A stretch of 64,000 nt of DNA from positions 1 through 64,000 of the forward strand of contig DASYUT010000048.1 of the NCBI GenBank assembly GCA_036000965.1, read 5' to 3'. Within the stretch, counting starts at the first letter, position 1; every line of letters starts with the position of its first letter. The position numbers were made by a program, and so were the translations under genes. This stretch comes from Actinomycetes bacterium. GTDB taxonomy: Bacteria > Actinomycetota > CALGFH01. The notes under the pieces were generated by a model that was not told the origin of the DNA, searched no databases, and worked only from the letters and a program-made list of their open reading frames with translations. Shown in pieces: positions 1 to 8,315 of the stretch.

Positions 1-309
1 GGTCGCCCGGTCGAAGCTTTCGCACTCGACGATCGTGTAGCCGGCGAGGACCTCCTGGGTTTCGGGATACGGCCCGTCGGTCACGACAGGAACCCCATTC
101 TGCAGCTGGATTCTCCTGGCGTGTACGGGGGCGGCCAGGCCCTGGGCGTCGACGAGCTCCCCGGACTCGACCAGGTCCTTGTTGAACGACTCCATGAACG
201 CGCCCATCGCCGCGACATCCTCCGCGGACCAGGCCGGCTTGTCGGTGGCCTTCCCGGCCAGGATGTCGTAGTCCTGCTGCGAGCCGTACAGCAAGATCAT
301 GTACTTCAC
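1..309 (-). CDS. YCII (DGPF) domain protein, partial
   Basis: The reverse strand from a GTG at 309 reads V-K-Y-M-I-L-L-Y-G-S and stays open to the window edge (103 codons, C-terminus missing). The GTG is preceded by AGGAGAG seven bases upstream, which decides the start. The N-terminal KYMILL strand and the later VTDGPYPETQEVLAGY segment match the YCII/DGPF small-protein family. Members are often encoded next to ECF42-type sigma factors; a complete pair of that kind sits at 30997-32573. The partner gene of this copy would lie outside the window to the left. The biochemical function of the family is not established; some members are proposed to be small enzymes. Confidence 0.8.
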   Translation of the reverse strand, partial: MKYMILLYGSQQDYDILAGKATDKPAWSAEDVAAMGAFMESFNKDLVESGELVDAQGLAAPVHARRIQLQNGVPVVTDGPYPETQEVLAGYTIVECESFDRAT

Positions 310-594
310 GGGTCTCTCCTGTCTGCTGGCACCACTCCGGTGCCTCTCACCAGAGACGTCGGGGCCACCGGCCCATCCCGGACATCCACCCGCCACCTTC
401 GACCACTCGTACCGCAACAGCAGGACATGGACGTGCTTGCCCTCCCGCCTGACCAGCGACGCCGGCCGGTCAGGGCCCGCCAGCGCGGCGGCCAGCCCGG
501 TCAGCCACTAAGGCGACTCTTGGTCCTCCGACCAGGAGGTTCACGGCCACGAATATGGAGCGAATCAGTAACTCGGGACACTAGGGACTCGTGG

Positions 595-1317
595 CTACCG
601 GTACCAGCGGATGATCTCGCGGGCCTTGTCCTGCGCGTGCTGCCTGATCTCGGTCGCGATCGCCTCCCGCGCCTGCGGGGTGGGCGCGCTCACCAGCCGC
701 TGCGCGTTGTCCCACGCCAGCTGCCTCCACGCGAAGATGTCCCGGTCGGCGGTCGGTGGGACCGTCTCCGAGAACAGGCCGGGGCACAGGTCCCGCTGGA
801 TCTCGGGGTACACCACCGGCCGGGTGCGGAACACGAGCACGTCGTCCACGTGCTTGTGGTCGGGGTACAGGTAGCGCGGACCCACCTGCTCGATCATGAA
901 CGCCAGGTCGTTGTTCACGTGGGCGTTGATTCCGAGGTAGAGCATCTGGGTGCAGTTGAGCCGCTCGGGCTCGGTGCGGAACGCGATGCGCCACGCGATG
1001 TCGACGTCGTTGTCGTCGCCGTGCTTCCAGGTCTTGTAGGCGTCGAGGTAGTAGGTCGCGAAGGTGGGGATGACCACCTGGTCCCAGAACTCCGGGTCGG
1101 AGAACTCGCCCTGGTTGTTGGCGTCGCGCATCCCCTCGGTGGTGCGGAGGTAGAGCAGGGCGAAGGGCTTGTTCTGCGTCTCCAGCCCGGGGTCCTGGTA
1201 GTGCGCCGTCATCTGCGCGATGGTGTGCGCCGTGTCGTGGTCGGCTCGTGCCGGCGACACCATCGAGAGCGCCGCCAGGACCGCGAGCGCGACGACGGTG
1301 GTGATCCTGCGCAACAT
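595..1317 (-). CDS. secreted DUF5995-like protein
   Basis: 240 residues. The start chosen is the ATG at 1317, preceded by AGAGAGGA; a longer frame upstream is ignored because it lacks a ribosome site. Residues 1-25 form a signal peptide (basic MLRR, a hydrophobic run, then SPARA before ADHDT), so the product is exported. The mature part contains GINAHVNNDLAF, a motif I associate with DUF5995, a family of unknown function, plus several conserved Trp/Tyr/His positions. No enzyme motif can be assigned safely. It stands alone between the YCII gene and the pyrimidine operon, on the opposite strand to the latter. Confidence 0.65.
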   Translation of the reverse strand: MLRRITTVVALAVLAALSMVSPARADHDTAHTIAQMTAHYQDPGLETQNKPFALLYLRTTEGMRDANNQGEFSDPEFWDQVVIPTFATYYLDAYKTWKHGDDNDVDIAWRIAFRTEPERLNCTQMLYLGINAHVNNDLAFMIEQVGPRYLYPDHKHVDDVLVFRTRPVVYPEIQRDLCPGLFSETVPPTADRDIFAWRQLAWDNAQRLVSAPTPQAREAIATEIRQHAQDKAREIIRWYR

Positions 1318-1563
1318 CGGGGTCCTCTCTACGGACGGATGGGGCCGGTGATTGTGCCAGAGGTGTCTCACCGAATGTGGTCCATGACCATCGGCCTGGA
1401 GGTCGCCGCGGCCGCCCGCCCTGCTCACGGGCTCACCCGGCTGGGTAGCCGGCCATCCACCCGTCACCCCTTCACGACCCTCATCCCCCGGAACTAGCAT
1501 GTTGGTGCGACCGCAGCCCGCGGTCCGCGCCGCCGACGGGTCCGCCGGATAGGAGGCCAACGC

Positions 1564-2586
1564 ATGCTGTCGTTCGGCGTCTGCTTCGCCACCGATCCCC
1601 CGCCGTCCCGGGTCGTCGAGCTGACCCGGGCGGCCGAGGAGGCCGGCTTCGAGTACGCCTGGCTGTGGGACTCCCACGTGCTCTGGCAGGACGTGTACCC
1701 GGTGTTCGCGCTGATGGCGGCGGCCACCTCGCGGATCCGCATGGGCCCGTGCGTGACCAACCCGGCCACCCGCGACCCGACCGTGACCGCGAGCGCGCTC
1801 GCCACCCTGAACGAGATCTCAAGCGGGCGCATGGACATGGGCATCGGCCGGGGCGACAGCGCCCGGCGGGTGATCGGCCGCAGACCCGTGACCGTCGCCG
1901 AGCTGGAGGAGGCCACCCGGGTCATCAAGGACCTGGCCGAGGGGCGCCCGGCCACCCACGGCGGCACCGAGTTCCGGCTCAAGTGGGCCAAGGGCAGCCT
2001 GCCGGTGTGGATCGCGGGGTACGGGCCGAAGGCCCTGCGCGCCGCCGGCCGCGTCGGCGACGGCGTCATCCTGCAGCTCGCCGACCCCTACCTGGTCGAG
2101 TGGCTGCTCAGGTTCGTGCGCGAGGGTGCCGAGGAGGCCGGCCGGCGCTTCGAGGACATCAAGGTGATGAGCGCGGCGCCCGCCTACGTGACCGCCGACC
2201 TGGCCCACGCCCGCGAGCAGGTCCGCTGGTTCCCCGCGCTGGTCTCCAACCACGTCGTCGACCTGGTCAAGCGGTACGAGCCCAAGGACCTGCCCAAGGA
2301 GCTGACCGACTACATCGCCGCGCGGGACCACTACGACTACTCCGACCACGGCCGGGTCGGGGCCGAGCACGCCGGCTTCGTCACCGACGAGGTGGTCGAC
2401 CGCTTCTGCGTCATCGGCACGGCCGACGCGTGCGAGCGGCGCCTGCGCGACCTCGAGGCGGCCGGGGTCCACCAGTTCAACATCTACTCGATGGTCGACG
2501 ACCCCGAGGGCGTCATCCGGGCCTTCGGCAAGGAGCTGATCCCGTCCCTGGGCAACTCGGCAGGGGCTCGGGGGCCCCGAGCCTAG
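1564..2586 (+). CDS. LLM-class F420-dependent oxidoreductase (TIGR03842-like)
   Basis: 340 residues with an AGGAGG site eight bases before the ATG. The N-terminus (FGVCFATDPPPSRVVELTRAAEE, with later WLWDSH) and the central VWIAGYGPKALRAAGRVGDG segment are characteristic of luciferase-like TIM-barrel enzymes using F420 or flavin; the closest group I recall is the TIGR03842 clade related to methylene-H4MPT reductase. No membrane segment; cytosolic. It is the first gene of a five-gene block whose other members carry out dihydropyrimidine breakdown. Because no dihydropyrimidine dehydrogenase is encoded here, it may supply the ring-reduction step, or act on another substrate of the pathway. Family assignment is strong; role is inference. 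Confidence 0.85.
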   Translation: MLSFGVCFATDPPPSRVVELTRAAEEAGFEYAWLWDSHVLWQDVYPVFALMAAATSRIRMGPCVTNPATRDPTVTASALATLNEISSGRMDMGIGRGDSARRVIGRRPVTVAELEEATRVIKDLAEGRPATHGGTEFRLKWAKGSLPVWIAGYGPKALRAAGRVGDGVILQLADPYLVEWLLRFVREGAEEAGRRFEDIKVMSAAPAYVTADLAHAREQVRWFPALVSNHVVDLVKRYEPKDLPKELTDYIAARDHYDYSDHGRVGAEHAGFVTDEVVDRFCVIGTADACERRLRDLEAAGVHQFNIYSMVDDPEGVIRAFGKELIPSLGNSAGARGPRA

Positions 2587-2592
2587 GCCCCC

Positions 2593-2725
2593 GACCAGCG
2601 CAGGACCCACCGACGAGCACAGGACCCACTGACGAGCACAGGACCCACCGACGAGCGCAGGACCCACCGACGAGCGCAGGACCCACTGACCAGCACAGGA
2701 CCCACCGACGAGCGCAGGACCCACC
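2593..2725 (+). repeat. seven tandem 19-bp repeats in the operon spacer
   Basis: Seven consecutive 19-bp units with consensus GACGAGCRCAGGACCCACY fill almost the whole spacer between the LLM oxidoreductase and the beta-ureidopropionase. Unit starts are 2593, 2612, 2631, 2650, 2669, 2688 and 2707. Units differ at only three or four positions, so the array is recent. The following GAGGAGCATCGAGGAGCAAGCTC contains the ribosome site of the next gene. Copy number is likely to vary between strains. Confidence 0.9.
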
Positions 2726-2755
2726 ACCGACCGAGGAGCATCGAGGAGCAAGCTC

Positions 2756-3601
2756 ATGACCATCGTGCGCGCGGCCATCATCCAGGCCCATGCCAACATG
2801 CCCAAGGACGAGGCGGTCGACAAGCACGTCGGGCTGATCGCCAAGGCGGCCGCCGAGGGCGCCCAGATCACCTGCCTGCAGGAGATCTTCCACGGCCCGT
2901 ACTTCTGCGCCGAGCAGGACCCCAAGTGGTACGCGACCGCCGAGCCGGAGGACGGGCCGACTGTCACCCGCATGCGCGAGCTCGCCCGCCAGCACCAGAT
3001 GGCGCTGGTCGTCCCTTGGTTCGAGGAGGCCCAGACCGGCGTCTACTACAACTCGGCTGCGGTCATCGAGAAGGACGGAACCCTGCTCGGCAAGTACCGC
3101 AAGACCCACATCCCGCAGGTCGGCCCGTGCTTCTTCGAGAAGTACTACTTCAAGCCGGGCAACCTCGGCTACCCGGTGTTCGACACCTCGGTGGGCCGGG
3201 TCGGCCTCATCATCTGCTACGACCGGCACTTCCCGGAGGTCGCCCGCCAGGTCGGCCTCAAAGGCGCCGAGCTGGTGTTCAACCCGTCGGCCACGGTCGA
3301 GTCGCTGTCGAAGTACCTTTGGGAGCTCGAGCAGCCGGCCCACGCGGTGGCCAACGGCTATTGGATCGCCGCGATCAACCGGGTCGGGGTCGAGGCGCCG
3401 GTCAACCCGAACAAGTTCTACGGCTCGTCGTACTTCTGCGACCCGCGCGGGCAGATCGTGGCCAAGGCGAGCGACTCCGAGGACGAGGTGCTGGTCGCCG
3501 ACCTCGACCTCGACAAGATCCGCGAGGTCCGCAACACCTGGCAGTTCATGCGCGACCGGCGTCCGGAGACCTACCACGAGCTGACGGAGCTGCTGCCGTG
3601 A
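2756..3601 (+). CDS. beta-ureidopropionase / N-carbamoyl amino acid hydrolase
   Basis: 281 residues of the nitrilase (C-N hydrolase) superfamily. The catalytic triad is visible: Glu43 in LQEIF, Lys116 in YRKTHIP and Cys154 in IICYDRHFPE. The length and the FHGPYFCAEQDPKWY segment fit beta-ureidopropionase (EC 3.5.1.6), which hydrolyses N-carbamoyl-beta-alanine to beta-alanine, CO2 and ammonia. A related N-carbamoyl-D-amino-acid hydrolase is the alternative, but the neighbouring dihydropyrimidinase and omega-aminotransferase favour the pyrimidine pathway. Its TGA overlaps the GTG start of the aminotransferase, so the two are translationally coupled. Cytosolic. Confidence 0.9.
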   Translation: MTIVRAAIIQAHANMPKDEAVDKHVGLIAKAAAEGAQITCLQEIFHGPYFCAEQDPKWYATAEPEDGPTVTRMRELARQHQMALVVPWFEEAQTGVYYNSAAVIEKDGTLLGKYRKTHIPQVGPCFFEKYYFKPGNLGYPVFDTSVGRVGLIICYDRHFPEVARQVGLKGAELVFNPSATVESLSKYLWELEQPAHAVANGYWIAAINRVGVEAPVNPNKFYGSSYFCDPRGQIVAKASDSEDEVLVADLDLDKIREVRNTWQFMRDRRPETYHELTELLP

Positions 3602-4959
3602 CGGCCGACGGCACCGGGACCGCGGGCGGCACCGGGAGCGGGACCGGCACCGGGGGCGGCGCCGGCGACGCGGCCGCGCTGCTGGCCAGGCACGCCAAGG
3701 TCCTGCCCGCCTGGCTCACCCTCTACTACGCCGAGCCGGTCGAGCTGGTGCGCGGCGAGGGCGTGCATGTCTGGGACTCGGCCGGCAACCGCTACCTCGA
3801 CTTCTTCGGCGGCATCCTCACCACCATCTCCGGCCACAACGTGCCCGAGCTGACCCGGGTGCTCGAAGACCAGGCCGGCAAGCTCAACCACACCTCGACG
3901 CTGTACCTGATCCGCTCGATGGTGGAGCTGGCCGAGCGGCTCACCGAGCTGGCCCCGGTCGACCCCCCCACCAAGGCGTTCTTCACCACCTCGGGGTCGG
4001 AGGCTAACGAGGCGGCCCTGCTGTTTGCGACCGGGTACCGCAGGTCGAACGAGGTCATCGCGCTGCGCAACTCCTACCACGGCCGCTCGTTCGCCGCGAT
4101 CGGGATCACCGGGCAGAAGTCGTGGTCGGCCTCCTCCTACAGCCCGTTCCAGGTGTCCTACGCGCTCACGCCCTACTGCTACCGCTGCCCGTTCGGCCTC
4201 AAGTACCCCGACTGCGGCGTGGCGTGCGCCGAGGACCTGCGCAACGTGATCGAGACGACCACCACCGGAGCGCCAGCGGCGATGATCGTCGAGCCCATCC
4301 AGGGCGTGGGCGGGTTCGTCACCCCGCCGCCGGAGTACTTCGGGATCGTCAAGTCGATCCTGGACGACTTCGGCATCCCGCTGATCGCCGACGAGGTGCA
4401 GACCGGGTTCGGCCGCACCGGCGAGGCGTTCTGGGGCATCGAGAGCTACGGGGTCCGCCCGGACGCGATCGTCATGGCCAAGGGCCTCGGCAACGGCCTG
4501 GCCATCGGCGGGGTGGTGGCCAAGGCGGAGTGGGTCGACTCGCTGCGGGCCAACCACATCTCGACCTTCGGCGGCGGCCCGGTCAGCTCCCGCTACGCGG
4601 TCGCCAACCTCGACTACATCCGCCGCGAGAACCTGCAGGCCAACGCGGCCCGGACGGGCAGGATCCTGATGGACGGGCTCAAGCCCCTCGAGGCCGAGTC
4701 CCCGATCGTCGGCGAGGTGCGGGGCAAGGGCCTCATGGTCGGGGTCGAGATGGTCGCCGACCACGACTCGAAGGAGCCCAACGTCAAGGCGGCCGCCGAG
4801 GTGATGGAGCGCTGCCGGGAGCGCGGCCTCCTGGTCGGCAAGGGCGGCCTGTACGCCAACACGCTGCGGATCGCGCCGCCCCTGACCGTGACCGAGCAGG
4901 ACGTGGGGCAGGCGGTCGAGACCATCCGGGCCGCGGTCGCGGCCGCCCAGGGCGTCTAG
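3598..4959 (+). CDS. class III omega-aminotransferase (beta-alanine:2-oxo acid type)
   Basis: 453 residues from a GTG that overlaps the preceding stop. A Gly/Thr-rich stretch of about 22 residues at the N-terminus (TADGTGTAGGTGSG) is likely disordered. Class III features follow: TTSGSEANEAA, NSYHGRS, Asp265 in IADEVQTGFGRTG (pyridine-nitrogen contact), and the PLP lysine Lys295 in VMAKGLGNG. A Cys-rich insertion (YCYRCPFGLKYPDCG) is typical of the AGXT2-like branch. In context it should convert beta-alanine or 3-aminoisobutyrate to malonate or methylmalonate semialdehyde, feeding MmsA downstream. Specific amino acceptor is unknown. Confidence 0.88.
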   Translation: MTADGTGTAGGTGSGTGTGGGAGDAAALLARHAKVLPAWLTLYYAEPVELVRGEGVHVWDSAGNRYLDFFGGILTTISGHNVPELTRVLEDQAGKLNHTSTLYLIRSMVELAERLTELAPVDPPTKAFFTTSGSEANEAALLFATGYRRSNEVIALRNSYHGRSFAAIGITGQKSWSASSYSPFQVSYALTPYCYRCPFGLKYPDCGVACAEDLRNVIETTTTGAPAAMIVEPIQGVGGFVTPPPEYFGIVKSILDDFGIPLIADEVQTGFGRTGEAFWGIESYGVRPDAIVMAKGLGNGLAIGGVVAKAEWVDSLRANHISTFGGGPVSSRYAVANLDYIRRENLQANAARTGRILMDGLKPLEAESPIVGEVRGKGLMVGVEMVADHDSKEPNVKAAAEVMERCRERGLLVGKGGLYANTLRIAPPLTVTEQDVGQAVETIRAAVAAAQGV

Positions 4960-4997
4960 GCGCCCGAGGCCGACTCCAACACGAGGAGGTGCACGGA

Positions 4998-6383
4998 GTG
5001 CGAACCCTCATCCAGGGCGGCACGGTGGTGACCGCGGCCGAGACGATGCGGGCCGACGTGCTGGTCGACGGCGAGAAGGTGGTCGCGGTCGGCACCGGGC
5101 TCGGCGGCGGTACCGGCGCCGAGCGGACCGTCGACGCGACCGGACGGTACGTGATGCCTGGCGCGATCGACGTCCACACCCACATGGAGATGCCGTTCGG
5201 CGGCACCTTCTCGGCCGACGACTTCGCCACCGGCACCGCCGCGGCCGCCTGGGGCGGCACCACCACGATCGTGGACTTCGCCATCCACGAGTACGGTGAG
5301 TCCCTGCAGGCCGGACTGGACCGCTGGCACGAGAAGGCCGGCCCCAAGGCGCACATCGACTACGGCTTCCACATGATCGTGCGGGAGGTCAACGACCAGA
5401 CCCTGGCCGACATGGACGCGCTGGTCGACCGCGGGGTGCCGTCGTTCAAGCTGTTCATGGCCTACCCGGGTGTGTTCATGGTCGACGACGCGTCGCTGTT
5501 CCGGGCGATGAGCCGCACCTCCGAGAACGGCGGCCTGATCATGCTCCACGCCGAGAACGGCGGCCCGATCGACGTGCTGATCCAGCGCTACCTGGCCGAG
5601 GGCCGGACCGACCCGATCAACCACGGTCTGACCCGTCCCTCGTCGATGGAGGGCGAGGCGGTGCACCGGGCCGTGGCCCTGGCCGACCTGGCCGGCGTGG
5701 CGGTCTACATCGTCCACCTGTCCTCGGCCGACGCGCTCAACGCGGTCCGCGAGGCGCGCGACCGGGGCCTGGCCACCCTGGCCGAGACCTGCCCGCAGTA
5801 CCTGTACCTCAGCCTCGACGACCTCGGCCGGGAGGGGTTCGAGGGCGCCAAGTACGTCTGCTCGCCGCCGCTGCGGCCCGTGGCCCACCAGGCCGAGCTG
5901 TGGAAGGGGCTCCGCCAGGACGACCTCCAGGTCGTCTCCACCGACCACTGCCCCTTCGACTACAAAGAGCAGAAGGAGATGGGGCGGGGCAACTTCGCCA
6001 AGATCCCCAACGGCCTGCCCGGGGTCGAGGACCGCTTCACCCTCATCTACGACGGCGGGGTGCGGCCAGGCCACATCGGCCTGAACCGCTTCGTCGAGCT
6101 GGTCGCGACCGCCCCGGCCAAGCTGTTCGGCCTGTGGCCCCGCAAGGGCACGATCGCGCCGGGGTCCGACGCCGACGTCGTGGTGTTCGACCCCGAGGCC
6201 GAGCGGACCCTGTCGGCCTCCACTCACCACATGAACGTCGACTACTCCTGCTACGAGGGCCGGCGCGTGCACGGGATCCCCGAGGTGGTCATGCAGCGCG
6301 GCGAGATCCTGGTCGACCACGGCACCTTCCTGGGCCGGCCCGGCCAGGGCAGGTTCCTCGAGCGGAGCCGCTCCGGCCTGTAG
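4998..6383 (+). CDS. hydA: dihydropyrimidinase / hydantoinase
   Basis: 461 residues from a GTG with GAGGAGGT nine bases upstream; the open frame extends far 5' but only as a shadow of the aminotransferase. Amidohydrolase metal ligands are all present: His60 and His62 (DVHTHMEM), the carboxylated Lys151 (PSFKLFMAYPG), His184 (LHAEN), His240 (IVHLSS) and Asp316 (STDHCPF). The length and the YPGVF loop fit dihydropyrimidinase (EC 3.5.2.2), which opens dihydrouracil or dihydrothymine to N-carbamoyl-beta-amino acids. It sits 38 bp after the aminotransferase in the same operon. Hydantoins are possible alternative substrates. Confidence 0.92.
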   Translation: MRTLIQGGTVVTAAETMRADVLVDGEKVVAVGTGLGGGTGAERTVDATGRYVMPGAIDVHTHMEMPFGGTFSADDFATGTAAAAWGGTTTIVDFAIHEYGESLQAGLDRWHEKAGPKAHIDYGFHMIVREVNDQTLADMDALVDRGVPSFKLFMAYPGVFMVDDASLFRAMSRTSENGGLIMLHAENGGPIDVLIQRYLAEGRTDPINHGLTRPSSMEGEAVHRAVALADLAGVAVYIVHLSSADALNAVREARDRGLATLAETCPQYLYLSLDDLGREGFEGAKYVCSPPLRPVAHQAELWKGLRQDDLQVVSTDHCPFDYKEQKEMGRGNFAKIPNGLPGVEDRFTLIYDGGVRPGHIGLNRFVELVATAPAKLFGLWPRKGTIAPGSDADVVVFDPEAERTLSASTHHMNVDYSCYEGRRVHGIPEVVMQRGEILVDHGTFLGRPGQGRFLERSRSGL

Positions 6384-6394
6384 AGGAGGCACCA

Positions 6395-6544
6395 ATGACC
6401 ACGGCGGGCGCCACCCGGAAGCCATGCGGGCAGGAGGAGCGCCGATGACCACGGCGGGCGCCACCCCGAGAGCACGCGGACAGGAGGAGCGTCGATGACC
6501 ACGGCGGGCGCCACCCCGAAGCCACGCGGACAGGAGGAGCGCCA
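6395..6544 (+). repeat. three tandem 50-bp copies of an RBS-ATG unit forming coupled 17-codon mini-ORFs
   Basis: Units at 6395-6444, 6445-6494 and 6495-6544 are nearly identical. Each starts with ATGACCACGGCGGGCGCCAC and ends with CAGGAGGAGCG plus 3 nt, i.e. a start codon followed by a strong Shine-Dalgarno for the next unit. Each ATG opens a 17-codon ORF (first copy MTTAGATRKPCGQEERR) whose TGA overlaps the next ATG as ATGA; the third overlaps the ATG of mmsA at 6545. Because the unit is 50 bp, successive ORFs are in different frames. The arrangement forces termination-reinitiation through three peptides before mmsA. Whether the peptides are made is not known. Confidence 0.85.
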
Positions 6545-7987
6545 ATGACCGACCGGGTGCCGAGCTACATCGCCGGCCGCGTGCGCGAGTCCGGCGCGGC
6601 CGAGACCCATCCCATCCCCGACCCGGCCACGGGCCAGCCCATCGCCGAGCTGCCCTACTCGAGCACCGACGAGATCGACGAGGCGGCCGCCGCCGCCCGG
6701 GCCGCCTTCCCGGGCTGGGCCGACACTCCGGTCCCCGACCGGGCGCAGGTCCTGTTCCGCTTCAAGGCCCTGCTCGAGGACGCCTTCGAGGAGCTGGCCG
6801 CGCTGGTCACCCGGGAGAACGGCAAGACCCTGGACGAGGCGCGCGGGGAGGTGCGCCGCGGCATCGAGGTGGTCGACTTCGCCTGCGGCGCCCCCACCCT
6901 GCTGATGGGCTCGGCCATCGACCAGATCGCCAGCGGCATCGACGAGCGGCTGATCCGCTTCCCCGTGGGGGTGGTGGCCGGCATCACACCATTCAACTTC
7001 CCCAACATGGTGCCCCTGTGGATGATCCCGACCGCGCTGGCGTGCGGGAACACCTTCGTGCACAAGCCCTCCCAGCAGACCCCGCTGTCGGCGATGAAGC
7101 TGGCCGAGCTGCTCGAGCGGGCCGGCCTGCCCGAGGGTGTGTTCAACGTCGTCCACGGCGCCGAGCAGGCCGTCACCCGCCTGCTCGAGCACCCGGAGGT
7201 CGACGCGGTGTCGTTCGTGGGCTCGGCCCGGGTGGCCCGGATCGTCTACACCCAGGGCGCGGCCAACGGCAAGCGGGTCCAGGCCCTCGGCGGGGCCAAG
7301 AACCACCTGCTGGTGATGGACGACGCCGACCTCGAGGCGACCGTGCCCGCGCTGGTCGCGTCCGCGTTCGGCAACGCCGGGCAGCGCTGCCTGGCCGGCA
7401 GCGTTGCGGTGGGCGTGGGCTCGGTCGGCGACGCGCTGGTCGAGGAGCTGGCCGCGCAGGCGTCGGCGCTCAAGGTCGGGCCGGGCGCCGAGCCGGGCAC
7501 CGACATGGGCCCGGTGATCCGGGCCGAGCGCAAGCAGGCCATCGCCAGGCAGGTCGGCGAGGGCCGCGACGCCGGCGCGACCCTGGTCGCCGACGGCCGC
7601 GACGCGGTCGACTCCGAGGGCTTCTTCCTGGGTCCCAGCATCCTCGACCACGTCACCCCGGACATGGACGTGTGGCGCACCGAGCTGTTCGGCCCGGTCC
7701 TGTCGGTCGTGCGGGCCCGCGACGTCGACGAGGCGCTCGCCACCGCCAACCGCTCCAGCTACGGGAACATGGCCTCGATCTTCACCACCTCCGGCAGGAA
7801 CGCGCGCGAGTTCCGCCGCCGCATCCAGGCCGGCATGCTCGGGGTCAACATCGGGGTGGCCGCGCCCATGGCGTTCCTGCCCTTCACTGGCTGGAAGGAC
7901 TCGTTCTTCGGCGACCTGCACGCCACCGGCACCGACTCGATCCGCTTCTACACCCGGCAGAAGGTGATCACCCAGCGCTGGTTCTAG
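6545..7987 (+). CDS. mmsA: CoA-acylating (methyl)malonate-semialdehyde dehydrogenase
   Basis: 480 residues of the aldehyde dehydrogenase superfamily. ITPFNFPNMVPLWM, VHKPSQQTPLSAMKLAEL, SFVGSARVAR and the catalytic Cys282 in GNAGQRCLAGS match MmsA-type enzymes (EC 1.2.1.27/1.2.1.18), which oxidise and decarboxylate malonate or methylmalonate semialdehyde to acetyl-CoA or propionyl-CoA with NAD+. This completes the route from dihydropyrimidines to central metabolism encoded by the four genes upstream. The start at 6545 has AGGAGGAG nine bases upstream; the same start region is triplicated immediately before it. The 3' end overlaps a convergent MFS remnant by 20 bp. Confidence 0.92.
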   Translation: MTDRVPSYIAGRVRESGAAETHPIPDPATGQPIAELPYSSTDEIDEAAAAARAAFPGWADTPVPDRAQVLFRFKALLEDAFEELAALVTRENGKTLDEARGEVRRGIEVVDFACGAPTLLMGSAIDQIASGIDERLIRFPVGVVAGITPFNFPNMVPLWMIPTALACGNTFVHKPSQQTPLSAMKLAELLERAGLPEGVFNVVHGAEQAVTRLLEHPEVDAVSFVGSARVARIVYTQGAANGKRVQALGGAKNHLLVMDDADLEATVPALVASAFGNAGQRCLAGSVAVGVGSVGDALVEELAAQASALKVGPGAEPGTDMGPVIRAERKQAIARQVGEGRDAGATLVADGRDAVDSEGFFLGPSILDHVTPDMDVWRTELFGPVLSVVRARDVDEALATANRSSYGNMASIFTTSGRNAREFRRRIQAGMLGVNIGVAAPMAFLPFTGWKDSFFGDLHATGTDSIRFYTRQKVITQRWF

Positions 7988-8276
7988 CCGCCGCCACGAC
8001 GAGGACTGGGACACGATCCACGCTCGTCCAGGCGCGGGTCCGCAGGCGCTGTCCGAACAGCGCCCAGCCTGCGATGCCGGCGACCGCCCCGGCGAAGTGC
8101 GTGCTGAGCACCAGGGCCGACGCTCCGGCGCCGACCCGGAACGTCTCGCGCAGCACGGGGATGGCCGGCCCGTACAGGGCGAGGAACGCGCCCAAGGCGA
8201 CGAAGAGCAGCAGGCTCCCCAGCGTGGCCGCCCTGTTCAGCGACCACGCTACGGGCCGCTCGGCCAGATCCCCCAT
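7968..8276 (-). pseudogene. MFS transporter N-terminal fragment
   Basis: An ATG at 8276 with AGGAGGGA upstream opens about 102 codons. Residues 15-75 hold two hydrophobic helices resembling the first two helices of a major facilitator protein, with the inter-helix PAIPVLRETFRVGAGASALV segment and GWALFGQRL at the start of loop 2-3. After that the similarity ends abruptly and the frame runs into the 3' end of mmsA. A complete MFS protein needs 12-14 helices, so this is a truncated remnant. It may still be translated. Confidence 0.55.
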
Positions 8277-8315
8277 GCCATCCCTCCTCGACATCGGTCA
8301 AGGACACAGGCTGGC

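Noticed and set aside
299-511. 70-codon ORF in the spacer after the YCII gene
   Set aside because: Overlaps the YCII ribosome site on the other strand and has no recognisable features.
121-1497. Long plus-strand ORF of 458 codons over the YCII and DUF5995 genes
   Set aside because: Arg/Val-rich composition is a GC shadow of the minus-strand genes, which have signal peptide, ribosome sites and family motifs.
2593-2725. CRISPR array
   Set aside because: Units are directly contiguous 19-bp tandem repeats with no spacers and no cas genes nearby.
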